From positions 121,746-185,745 of the forward strand of contig DGAD01000007.1 in the NCBI GenBank assembly GCA_002382805.1: 64,000 bases of DNA. Direction: 5' to 3'. Positions 7,591 through 15,309 of the stretch are shown piece after piece. The notes below the pieces were generated by a model. That model made no database searches, had not been told where the DNA came from, and saw nothing but the letters and a program-made list of their open reading frames with translations. Numbering within the stretch: the stretch's first letter is position 1; each line of letters starts with the position of its first letter. Both the position numbers and the translations under genes were made by a program. Source of the DNA: Clostridiales bacterium UBA4039. GTDB taxonomy: Bacteria; Bacillota; Clostridia; Lachnospirales; Vallitaleaceae.

Positions 7591-8389
7591 TCCAAATTAT
7601 GCAACAGGACAAACAACATTAGCCACTTTAATTGCAACATTAATTGCATGTAAAAAAGGGTATAAAACATTTCTGACCTCCTCGCTTTTAAGGGATGAAA
7701 GTCTTGAACATTACAGTCTAAAACCGTTTGAACGGGAACTGGATCAATTTATTGGGGAGTCAAATATTGAAGGATTAATTCGGGGAATTAAAAATGGAAA
7801 GCTAACAAAAGATATGATAAAAGATTATTGTTTTTCATTGCTAGCCCATTCGAATTTAGATTTACTACAAAGTGGAAAAGTACTCTCAGACCACCCGGAT
7901 TATCATCGGCAATTTGAGTACTTACTGTCTTTAGTGAATTCTTACTATAATATTTCTGTTATTGATTGTGATTTAAGCTTGGAACATCCACTGGCACAAC
8001 AGCTTTTAAAAACAACAGATGTCATTGTTATTGTAGGTGAAGCTAATCGATATCAATTTGAAAAACTGAGTGGTATTTGTGAAGAAAAAAAAGAATTAAT
8101 AAGTAAAATTCCCAAAGTCCTTGTGATCAATAAGTGGGAAAAAAGCGTGGTGAAGCCTTTCAAGAAAAAGCTACTCGCGCTAGACCCAATTTATGTTCCG
8201 TATTATCCGGCGATTATCGAACAATCCAATCAAAATAATTTAGTGGATTATATCTTAAGGTTAAGCTATGCTCGAAAAAACTATGAAGCACATTTTTTTC
8301 TAAAGACGATAGAAAAAGTAGTGGAACGTATATTGGCATTTGGGGAGGAGAAGATTACATATGGGACCACAACTAAACTTCATCTTTAG
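7568..8389 (+). CDS. Third P-loop (MinD-like) protein with degenerate Walker A
   Basis: A 273-residue protein with MinD/ParA-like architecture: a starting strand MQVVIWSDPN, then YATGQTTLATL in the P-loop position, SVIDCD for the Walker B strand, and VLVINKW late in the fold, as in NKxD-like segments of this superfamily. Both lysines of the KGGxGKT signature are absent (Asn and Gln instead), so ATP binding is doubtful or altered. GGAGG precedes the ATG. It overlaps the genes on both sides, placing it firmly in the Tad-like operon. Confidence 0.7.
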   Translation: MQVVIWSDPNYATGQTTLATLIATLIACKKGYKTFLTSSLLRDESLEHYSLKPFERELDQFIGESNIEGLIRGIKNGKLTKDMIKDYCFSLLAHSNLDLLQSGKVLSDHPDYHRQFEYLLSLVNSYYNISVIDCDLSLEHPLAQQLLKTTDVIVIVGEANRYQFEKLSGICEEKKELISKIPKVLVINKWEKSVVKPFKKKLLALDPIYVPYYPAIIEQSNQNNLVDYILRLSYARKNYEAHFFLKTIEKVVERILAFGEEKITYGTTTKLHL

Positions 8390-10205
8390 CATATTGCTTC
8401 TTATGGGATCGCTGCTTGGTATAGGATTAATCATGAAAAAGCAACTTGATAAAGAGACAGAGTTGATTCAATCCAGAAATCGGGATCATCTTGAATTAGA
8501 CTATCTTCAAGAAGAGATTCGACAGCTTATGTATCAATTGACAACCCAGCAGTTTGAGAATATTTTTGGTTCAAAAGAAACCTATGAACGAGAAATCAAC
8601 AAACGAACAGAGTTAAAAAAAGCACTCAAAGGATGTACGAATGGAAGTATCGATGATAAAAGCTATATTGTGGACTTGATTAGTGACTTACTGATTAAGT
8701 ACTTGATTAAAAAAGATGAAGTCAATCGTGTAATTTATTTTGATCAACCGCAATTTCTTTCGGAAAAAGACATGTTTGATATTTTGATATTTGATTATTG
8801 GAGACAATATCGAACACAAGCTTTAAGTCAATTGATTGAAGAGGAAAAATGGGATGAACTTCAATATAGCGAACATGAGGAACTTCCAGTGTATAGAGTC
8901 ACTAGAGAGCAAGTGGTTGAAGCATATAGAAAAAGGCATGTTGCCCTTTCCTTTGAAGATAAAATTACGATTATCGCACAAAGAATATACGAAAATTATA
9001 AGGGATTTGGAGTTATCGATCAAATCCGTGATATGGCTATTGATGGAATATCCGGCGGTGTGTCAGGTGTGATTGATACCTCTTGGGAAGTACTGCCAAA
9101 CCGTTTAAAAGCAACAAAGTCACTGCCAAGAAATTTTGACAGTGTATGGATTTTTTATAAGGGGAAATCAATCCATTTATCTTTTTTGTCCTTTGGTAAT
9201 CCAAAAGAGTTGAAACGTATTTGTCAAAACATATATCGTTACAATAAGGCAGGGCAGCTTTCAGAAAATATTGGATACAAAGTCAATGAAATGCAAGATG
9301 GCTCAAGAGTTGTTGTTGTAAGACCACCCTTTAGTGAGAGTTGGGCATTTTTCGTAAGAAAATTCCATTTGAAAAATATTGCCCTGGAGCAGCTTTTTCA
9401 AGGGGAAGGGGCAAAAGAACTTGTTCGCCTGATGATTTTTTTAATGCGTGGTGCTCGAATAACTGCAATCACAGGTTCGCAAGGATCAGGTAAAACAACG
9501 CTACTAATGTCTTTGGTTCAGCATATTTATCCAACAATGACATTAAGAGTTCAAGAGATGGCCTTTGAACTGCACTTAAGAAAGTTATATCCGTATCGAA
9601 ATATTTTGACGTTTAAAGAAACAGAAACCGTCTCAGGTCAGGCAGGGCTAGATTTGCAAAAAAAGACCGATGGAACAGTGAATATACTAGGTGAAATCGC
9701 AACAGACGAAATAAGTGTATTGATGTTGCAGATGGCTCAAGTGGCATCGCTTTTTACGCTCTTTACACATCATGCCAAAACGCTTAAAGACCTTGTTTTG
9801 TCATTGAGAAATAGTTTGCTAAAGTGTGACGTGTTTAGAGATGAGAAAGTTGCTGAAGAGCAAGTGGTTCGTGTGCTGGACTTTGAAATCCACATGGAAA
9901 AAAATTCAAATGGACAACGTTACATTGAACGTATTTCTGAACTTGTTTTATATGAAGATGGAGAAAAAACTAGGGAAAAGGCAAATGACATTTACTATGA
10001 AAATGTGATTGTACGCTATGAAAAAGGAAGCTATATATTTATGAATCCGATAACGCAAGGACAAGTGGAACTTATGCATAAAAATATGGAAGAAAAAGAC
10101 CGTACAGAATTTGTGAAGTTTATAAAACAGCAGTGGGGTGAGGTGAAAGATGGAGTCGATAGCGAAAGAAGTACAAAAACGCAGGCAACATTCCAAAATA
10201 TCTAA
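8361..10205 (+). CDS. tadA: TadA/CpaF-type secretion ATPase with N-terminal membrane anchor
   Basis: A 614-residue protein. The C-terminal half is a type II/IV secretion ATPase of the TadA/CpaF branch: Walker A TGSQGSGKTT near residue 371, a Walker-B-like ILGEIATDE, and a His-box THHAKTL. The usual Arg and Gly of GEIRG are replaced (GEIATDE). The central N-domain contains DGISGGVSGVIDTS. The protein opens with a hydrophobic helix (about residues 5-26), unusual for a normally soluble ATPase. The ATG at 8361 is used because GGGGAGGAG is 11 bases upstream. The role inferred is powering assembly or export by the neighbouring membrane proteins. The next gene overlaps by 56 bases. Confidence 0.85.
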   Translation: MGPQLNFIFSILLLMGSLLGIGLIMKKQLDKETELIQSRNRDHLELDYLQEEIRQLMYQLTTQQFENIFGSKETYEREINKRTELKKALKGCTNGSIDDKSYIVDLISDLLIKYLIKKDEVNRVIYFDQPQFLSEKDMFDILIFDYWRQYRTQALSQLIEEEKWDELQYSEHEELPVYRVTREQVVEAYRKRHVALSFEDKITIIAQRIYENYKGFGVIDQIRDMAIDGISGGVSGVIDTSWEVLPNRLKATKSLPRNFDSVWIFYKGKSIHLSFLSFGNPKELKRICQNIYRYNKAGQLSENIGYKVNEMQDGSRVVVVRPPFSESWAFFVRKFHLKNIALEQLFQGEGAKELVRLMIFLMRGARITAITGSQGSGKTTLLMSLVQHIYPTMTLRVQEMAFELHLRKLYPYRNILTFKETETVSGQAGLDLQKKTDGTVNILGEIATDEISVLMLQMAQVASLFTLFTHHAKTLKDLVLSLRNSLLKCDVFRDEKVAEEQVVRVLDFEIHMEKNSNGQRYIERISELVLYEDGEKTREKANDIYYENVIVRYEKGSYIFMNPITQGQVELMHKNMEEKDRTEFVKFIKQQWGEVKDGVDSERSTKTQATFQNI

Positions 10206-12027
10206 TGCACAATCGTATAAAATGTATGTGGGAATAGATCGCTTCTTAATGCGCATACCTATTATAAGAGGGTTTTTATCACGAATAAAGACAGGATATC
10301 AATTTATTGGAGAAAAAGATGTATACTATTTATCAAAAAAATCTGTTTTTGTTGTTTTAGGACTGCTAAGTGTATATGTTGTTGCCTTAGCTGCGTTTTG
10401 GAGTATGACTCAAAATCCACTGTATACAGCAATATTTTTGTTTTTTTTGTGGTATATCTCAGAAAGTTATTTTGATTATTTTATTGGAAGGAGTCACTAT
10501 CGGCTCTTAGAGCAGTTTATAGTTTTTATGGGGTATGTACGACAAGGTTTTTATGAATATCGAACGATTGATGATGGTATATATTCTGCGTTAGAACAAA
10601 TGGAGATTCATCAACGCGAAATGACCGTACAGGCAGAGCATATTTATGAGATTTTTTCAGATGTGGACCCACTATATGCGATGACCAGATATTTTGAGAT
10701 TGCGCCTAACCCGTATTTAAAAATGTTTGTTAACCTCTCACATTTAACCTACGAATATGGGGATCAGCACGAAGATGGAAAAAGTGTCTATCTAACCAAC
10801 TTGAGCTTTTTAACAAAGAACGTTCAGCTGGAACTTATTAAAAGAAAAAAACTGAACTACGCATTAAAAAGTATGAATATTATTGCGATTATCCCTCTGT
10901 TTTTAATTACAATGCTTAAAAATTGGGCGATAGGGAATTTTGCACCATTAGGGTTGTTTTACAATAGTATGGCGGGAAAATATATTGAGATTTTAACCAT
11001 CGCTATTATGTTTTTGGCGATGATTATTCTAAATAGGATTCAACGATTAGATGATTTTTTCCCTGAAGCGAATCAAATGAAGCGCTGGATTGCTAAAATA
11101 CAACTTCCGTTAAGTGAACAACAAAAGAGAAAATGGTTATATGGAATCATTGCGACGGGGATTAGTTTTCTGATTGTAATCTCCATATTGATTAGTGAAA
11201 GGCAGAATTTATCAACACAGATATATTACCAGGATCATTTTTTAGGTGCCACACTCCCAGTGGAGATACAACATAAGCGACGTCAGGAATCATTAAGAGA
11301 TTATGCATTTATACAAAAAAGTGATGGCAAGGCTTCGGATGCTACGGTGGATGATTGGATTAGTTCAACACTAGAAGAAGAGGAGCAACTGAGCGTAGAG
11401 CAGTTGGCAGAACGTCGGCAGCATATTCAAGAAAAAATTATTGCATATAACAATATCTATTTTGCCTGGTGGCAAATTATTTTGTGTCTGATGGTGGGGG
11501 TAGTGGGATATCATTTGCCGCAAATCAATGAAAAGATGGTGAAATATATTAAACGAATGGAGGTAGAAGATGAGATTGCAGGGTATTATAGCATTATTTT
11601 AATGCTAATGTATCATCCAAGGATGAATACAGAAGAAATATGTGATTGGATGGCAGCATACTCCACTTACTATAAAGAAACACTAAGTCGATGCCAGCTG
11701 GATATGAGTATGGGGGCCTACAAAATTTTTATGACCATGCGCGAAGGCGTGGAACATCCGGAGATGAAGAAGATAATGTATCAACTAGCCATTGCGAGTG
11801 AAGATATTAGTATCCAGGAGGCTTTTGACGAATTAGTTCAGGATAAGAGCTATTATATTGAGCGCCGGCAATGGTTAAATGATCAAATCATTAATCGAAA
11901 AATTGTAATTGGGCAAAATATTGGATTTTTACCTGCGTATAGTCTAATTATTTTATATATGATTATACCGATGATTATGTCCAGTATTTCTGAACTTGAA
12001 AAGTTTTTTTATCAATTAATGGGATAA
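10150..12027 (+). CDS. TadB/TadC-like double type II secretion F-domain membrane protein
   Basis: A 625-residue integral membrane protein with about seven hydrophobic helices (near residues 60-80, 86-105, 240-258, 278-296, 330-350, 438-456 and 595-613). Two soluble helical segments, about 115-235 and 470-590, each resemble a T2SSF domain, so it looks like TadB and TadC joined in one chain; the pairs in canonical Tad systems are separate genes of about 300 residues. Between them lies a charged extracytoplasmic or loop region. The start is supported by GAGGTG and overlaps the ATPase gene. Inferred role: the inner-membrane platform on which the ATPase acts. Confidence 0.75.
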   Translation: MESIAKEVQKRRQHSKISNAQSYKMYVGIDRFLMRIPIIRGFLSRIKTGYQFIGEKDVYYLSKKSVFVVLGLLSVYVVALAAFWSMTQNPLYTAIFLFFLWYISESYFDYFIGRSHYRLLEQFIVFMGYVRQGFYEYRTIDDGIYSALEQMEIHQREMTVQAEHIYEIFSDVDPLYAMTRYFEIAPNPYLKMFVNLSHLTYEYGDQHEDGKSVYLTNLSFLTKNVQLELIKRKKLNYALKSMNIIAIIPLFLITMLKNWAIGNFAPLGLFYNSMAGKYIEILTIAIMFLAMIILNRIQRLDDFFPEANQMKRWIAKIQLPLSEQQKRKWLYGIIATGISFLIVISILISERQNLSTQIYYQDHFLGATLPVEIQHKRRQESLRDYAFIQKSDGKASDATVDDWISSTLEEEEQLSVEQLAERRQHIQEKIIAYNNIYFAWWQIILCLMVGVVGYHLPQINEKMVKYIKRMEVEDEIAGYYSIILMLMYHPRMNTEEICDWMAAYSTYYKETLSRCQLDMSMGAYKIFMTMREGVEHPEMKKIMYQLAIASEDISIQEAFDELVQDKSYYIERRQWLNDQIINRKIVIGQNIGFLPAYSLIILYMIIPMIMSSISELEKFFYQLMG

Positions 12028-12060
12028 TAAAAAATATAAAGGAAAAAAGGAGAGAAAATT

Positions 12061-12546
12061 ATGGATCAAAATATTCAAAAAGCGTTGTGGTTAGGTGTTG
12101 GTGTCATGATGTTTATAGCGATTGTTAGTACGGGGCTCTTTTTATTTAACAAAGGAAAAAATTTGGCAGATGCATCAGGGGAACACTTAGATTCCATGTC
12201 AGAGCAATTAGCGAGTATACAGTATGAAAAATTTGATAATATGGTGGTTACTGGAGGCGATGTACTTAATGCGATTAAACAGCATAAACCTAAAAGTGGA
12301 TCATTTATTATTGAGGTACACACCAATCATCCATCCTCAACACAATATATTAGCAATGGAACTATTTCGTCGAATGTCCTTAGCGGATCGTTATCTGAAA
12401 AGACAAAAGCAGCTATGGACGAGGATTTGCAACAATCCAAAGATGTGGATGCATCCGAATATATTAATCCCCAAGGAAGCTTTATGACACAGCTTGTCTA
12501 TGATAAAAATGATGTCGTCAAAGGCATAGTGGCAAAACAGCAATAA
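12061..12546 (+). CDS. Pilin-like single-span protein
   Basis: A 161-residue protein with a short cytoplasmic start (MDQNIQKALWLG), one membrane helix (about residues 9-29) and a Ser/Thr/Asn-rich outer domain. The segment after the helix (LDSMSEQLASIQYEKFDN, then VTGGDVLNAIKQ) resembles pilin-like proteins seen in Firmicute Tad loci. It is the best candidate for the structural subunit here. No class III Flp cleavage motif (Gly followed by a Glu-Tyr-rich stretch) was recognised. AAGGAGAG precedes the ATG. Family assignment is tentative. Confidence 0.6.
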   Translation: MDQNIQKALWLGVGVMMFIAIVSTGLFLFNKGKNLADASGEHLDSMSEQLASIQYEKFDNMVVTGGDVLNAIKQHKPKSGSFIIEVHTNHPSSTQYISNGTISSNVLSGSLSEKTKAAMDEDLQQSKDVDASEYINPQGSFMTQLVYDKNDVVKGIVAKQQ

Positions 12547-12965
12547 TGGCACACAATATATTTAAACTATTATATATTATAGCGGGATTTATGATTATGC
12601 TCATGGGACTGTTTAGTTTTTTTGAACAACATAGTCAATATACACGGTACTATCAATCGGTTCAAAAAAGTCAAGAAGAAAGAAATAACTGGCTGATTGA
12701 CACGGTGTGGGTCGAAGAGACTGAACAGTCAAAGCTGTTGACGTATGAAGAGCTACGCATTGAAGTGGGGGGATATTACTGCTTTAGTGAAGAGCTTATT
12801 ATACAGTCAGTGGATAAAACCTTTAAAAAAAACCAGTCATTGGAAGGATTTCAAGAGTTTATGCACACATTAGAAGCAGACAAAAAGTATTATTTGAATG
12901 TGACATCTGAGACTGAGCATCTACGCGAAAAAATGGTCCTTGAAATTATTGAGGTTAAGGAGTAG
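12546..12965 (+). CDS. Small membrane protein of the Tad-like locus
   Basis: A 139-residue protein with one N-terminal hydrophobic helix (about residues 7-26) and a charged extracytoplasmic part containing a Tyr-Tyr-Leu-Asn-Val strand near the end. No family recognised. Its ATG overlaps the stop codon of the pilin-like gene (TAATG), indicating translational coupling. Topology suggests a minor pseudopilin or an accessory subunit, which is inference. Confidence 0.65.
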   Translation: MAHNIFKLLYIIAGFMIMLMGLFSFFEQHSQYTRYYQSVQKSQEERNNWLIDTVWVEETEQSKLLTYEELRIEVGGYYCFSEELIIQSVDKTFKKNQSLEGFQEFMHTLEADKKYYLNVTSETEHLREKMVLEIIEVKE

Positions 12966-12969
12966 AGAA

Positions 12970-13467
12970 ATGATTGAAGAAAGTTTGTGGAAAATTTTTG
13001 GTATGATTTTAGGCGTTGTTCTTATTTTTGTTGCACCAACGATATATAGTTATCAGCGTCAAGATGACATTGTATATAATCTGGTGATGGCGCAGACAAA
13101 TGAACTAAGTCAAAAGATTCGAGAATCAGGGAAAGTCAATCAGCCAATGTTGGATGAATTAAACCATATGTTAAGAACGTCGGGTTTAACTTATGAAGTA
13201 GAATTAGAACATCAACAAAAGAGATTTTCTGAAGATGAGGGACGCATGGAGGTCTATTATGAAGGGGTCTATACACAGGATATATATGCATGGATTCAAG
13301 CGAACGGAACCTATCGTCTATCGTCAGGAGACTTTTTTTATGTGCGTGTTCGCAACACATCGGTAACCAAAAGTCAAAGTTTTCGTGACATCTTGGATAT
13401 TGGTGGCGTCAAGAGTAATGAAATATATATTGTAAGCGGAGGAATTGTCCGATATGGGAATGGTTAA
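12970..13467 (+). CDS. Small membrane protein, possible minor pilin-like subunit
   Basis: A 165-residue protein with an N-terminal helix at about residues 8-30 (FGMILGVVLIFVAPTIYSY) and an outer domain rich in Tyr, Gln and Ser. A short negatively charged leader (MIEESLWK) precedes the helix. No family recognised. The ATG at 12970 follows AAGGAG that lies in the end of the previous gene. The downstream gene begins inside this one. Placement among other single-span proteins suggests a shared assembly. Confidence 0.65.
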   Translation: MIEESLWKIFGMILGVVLIFVAPTIYSYQRQDDIVYNLVMAQTNELSQKIRESGKVNQPMLDELNHMLRTSGLTYEVELEHQQKRFSEDEGRMEVYYEGVYTQDIYAWIQANGTYRLSSGDFFYVRVRNTSVTKSQSFRDILDIGGVKSNEIYIVSGGIVRYGNG

Positions 13468-14176
13468 GTACAGTGTATTAGCGTTATTAATCATGTTGCC
13501 CTTTTTTATGCAAAGCTCTATTCAAAACACGCAACATAAATATATGGAACGCCAAAGGACATGGATAGAGCAAAGTATTGATGAAGCAAGTTATGATGCG
13601 GGATTTGCATTAAAAACATATTCGACTTATGCATATGATAGTCACAACGCATATCATATCCAAATTGCATATCAAGAAGTGATTCGTAATTTTTTTGATA
13701 GCTTGACAATGCGTAACTTTAGATACACGCGTCAAGATTTTCCGTTAATAGCGTTTGTTGAATATGATGGGATTGTCTTATATAATCCGCAAGAAAACAC
13801 GTTAGGAGAAAAAACATTTTATACACAGCAAGAGACGACACACTGTGATTATTATACGCTTTCTGATAAAAAGTGGGTATATAATTATTCGACAGGCCTA
13901 GTGACGCAAGAAAGCGCAGAAAAAAACCATAAAAACTCAATAATTATGCAAACGATTGAACAAGAGTTAAATGCTTATCAGCAAAACAGTCAAGAAAAAC
14001 AAAGAATGCGATTTAATTTGCCGGAATTTGAAGGGGAGTCATCAACCTATGTCTTTGACGATGTAGGGATAATTATATTTTATGATCCGAAGTCCTATGC
14101 CTATTTAGATGGGATTGAGACGTATAGAATTATCCCTTCAGGAATAATGAAGATGGATTTAGCTATTGACTTATGA
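13454..14176 (+). CDS. Single-span membrane protein, last of the Tad-like set
   Basis: A 240-residue protein with an N-terminal hydrophobic helix (VLALLIMLPFFM) followed by QSSIQNTQHKYMERQ and an IDEASYDAGFALKTY segment reminiscent of the stem of TadE-like or pilin-like proteins. The outer part is rich in aromatic and acidic residues. The ATG at 13454 is supported by GGAGG at 13438-13442; a TTG at 13445 is possible but too close. It overlaps the previous gene by 14 bases. No family is claimed. Confidence 0.65.
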   Translation: MGMVKYSVLALLIMLPFFMQSSIQNTQHKYMERQRTWIEQSIDEASYDAGFALKTYSTYAYDSHNAYHIQIAYQEVIRNFFDSLTMRNFRYTRQDFPLIAFVEYDGIVLYNPQENTLGEKTFYTQQETTHCDYYTLSDKKWVYNYSTGLVTQESAEKNHKNSIIMQTIEQELNAYQQNSQEKQRMRFNLPEFEGESSTYVFDDVGIIIFYDPKSYAYLDGIETYRIIPSGIMKMDLAIDL

Positions 14177-14195
14177 ATGAACTCCTTTAGAATAT

Positions 14196-14220
14196 AACTA
14201 TAGATTTGAATACTATAGTT
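14196..14220. repeat. Inverted repeat before the rhomboid gene
   Basis: AACTATAG and CTATAGTT form an 8-bp dyad with a 9-base spacer in the 56-base gap between the last Tad-like gene and the rhomboid gene. There is no T tract, so it is not a typical terminator; it could be an operator or a weak RNA hairpin. Confidence 0.35.
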
Positions 14221-14232
14221 TAGGAGGCGCCT

Positions 14233-15309
14233 ATGTCTGAAGAGAGTTTAAAAGACTATCAGTTACTTAAAGATTATTTTGAGGCGAAGAATTATCAACA
14301 GATAGCAACAGATTCAAAGGGGCATACACTATATAGCCTATATCAAAAAAGCAGTTATTATATTGTAAGTATACTTCATGGGTCTAAAGCCAATAACCTG
14401 GATATAAATCGATATGCATTCTATATGCAAAATCTTTCGAGTCAATTCCAACAATTTCATACAGACCGTGTGATTATATTGAACTTGTTTGTGGGTGAGT
14501 GGGAACCCCAAATATATGCGTATTATAATAAAATGCCAAATATTGAAGCAACAACGATTGAGGTGGCATGGTTTATTGACTCCCTCCAAAGAAAGCTTGT
14601 GATTCCTGAGCATCAACTTAATTCGATTATGGGTATTGAAAAAGACTTACGTATATTATTGAAAGAAAAAAAGCAAAACTATTATGCGATAGAAAAAGAA
14701 ACAGAAGCCCATTATACTACCCTTGCGATAGGGATTATCAATGTTATTGTATGGATATTTATGGAAATCAATGGGGGCTCCACAGATCCCAATGTTTTGA
14801 TGCGATTTGGCGCGATTCAAGTTGATTTTATTGTCAGAACCCAGCAATATTGGAGGCTTCTTAGTGCAATGTTTGTACATATTGGCATCATGCACCTGTT
14901 TTTTAATATGTTTGGACTCTATATCTTTGGATCACGTTTGGAAAAATATATATCAGCGAAGCAGTTTCTCATGATATACTTAGGTGCCGGAATTGTTGGA
15001 AGCATTTTTAGCTTTGCATATCATTATTTTACTGGACCATATATTATTGCAGCAGGAGCTAGTGGAGCGATTTATGGGATTATTGGCGCAGCACTTGTGT
15101 TATCGCGTGCTATGAATAAATCCATGGATGGAATTAATCATTATATTATTTGGTTGTTTTTCATATATGGAATTGTGTATAGTGTCATTAGTCCCAATGT
15201 TGATTTATATGCACATGTTGGAGGATTTATTGGTGGCATATGTATTAGTGTTCCAATCGTACGACGAAGACGAAAAGAAATAGGAGGCAGCGAAGATGAA
15301 ACAAGATAA
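14233..15309 (+). CDS. Rhomboid-family intramembrane serine protease
   Basis: A 358-residue protein. Residues 1-150 are a cytoplasmic domain of unknown fold; residues about 155-345 form six or more membrane helices of the rhomboid fold. Catalytic features are present: GASGAIYG with Ser277, His328 in YAHVGGFIGG, and the HxxxxHxxxN-like FVHIGIMHLFFNMFG loop. Rhomboids cut substrate helices within the membrane. TAGGAGG precedes the ATG. Its 3' end overlaps the next gene by 14 bases. It directly follows several single-span proteins, which could be substrates; this is inference only. Confidence 0.92.
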   Translation: MSEESLKDYQLLKDYFEAKNYQQIATDSKGHTLYSLYQKSSYYIVSILHGSKANNLDINRYAFYMQNLSSQFQQFHTDRVIILNLFVGEWEPQIYAYYNKMPNIEATTIEVAWFIDSLQRKLVIPEHQLNSIMGIEKDLRILLKEKKQNYYAIEKETEAHYTTLAIGIINVIVWIFMEINGGSTDPNVLMRFGAIQVDFIVRTQQYWRLLSAMFVHIGIMHLFFNMFGLYIFGSRLEKYISAKQFLMIYLGAGIVGSIFSFAYHYFTGPYIIAAGASGAIYGIIGAALVLSRAMNKSMDGINHYIIWLFFIYGIVYSVISPNVDLYAHVGGFIGGICISVPIVRRRRKEIGGSEDETR

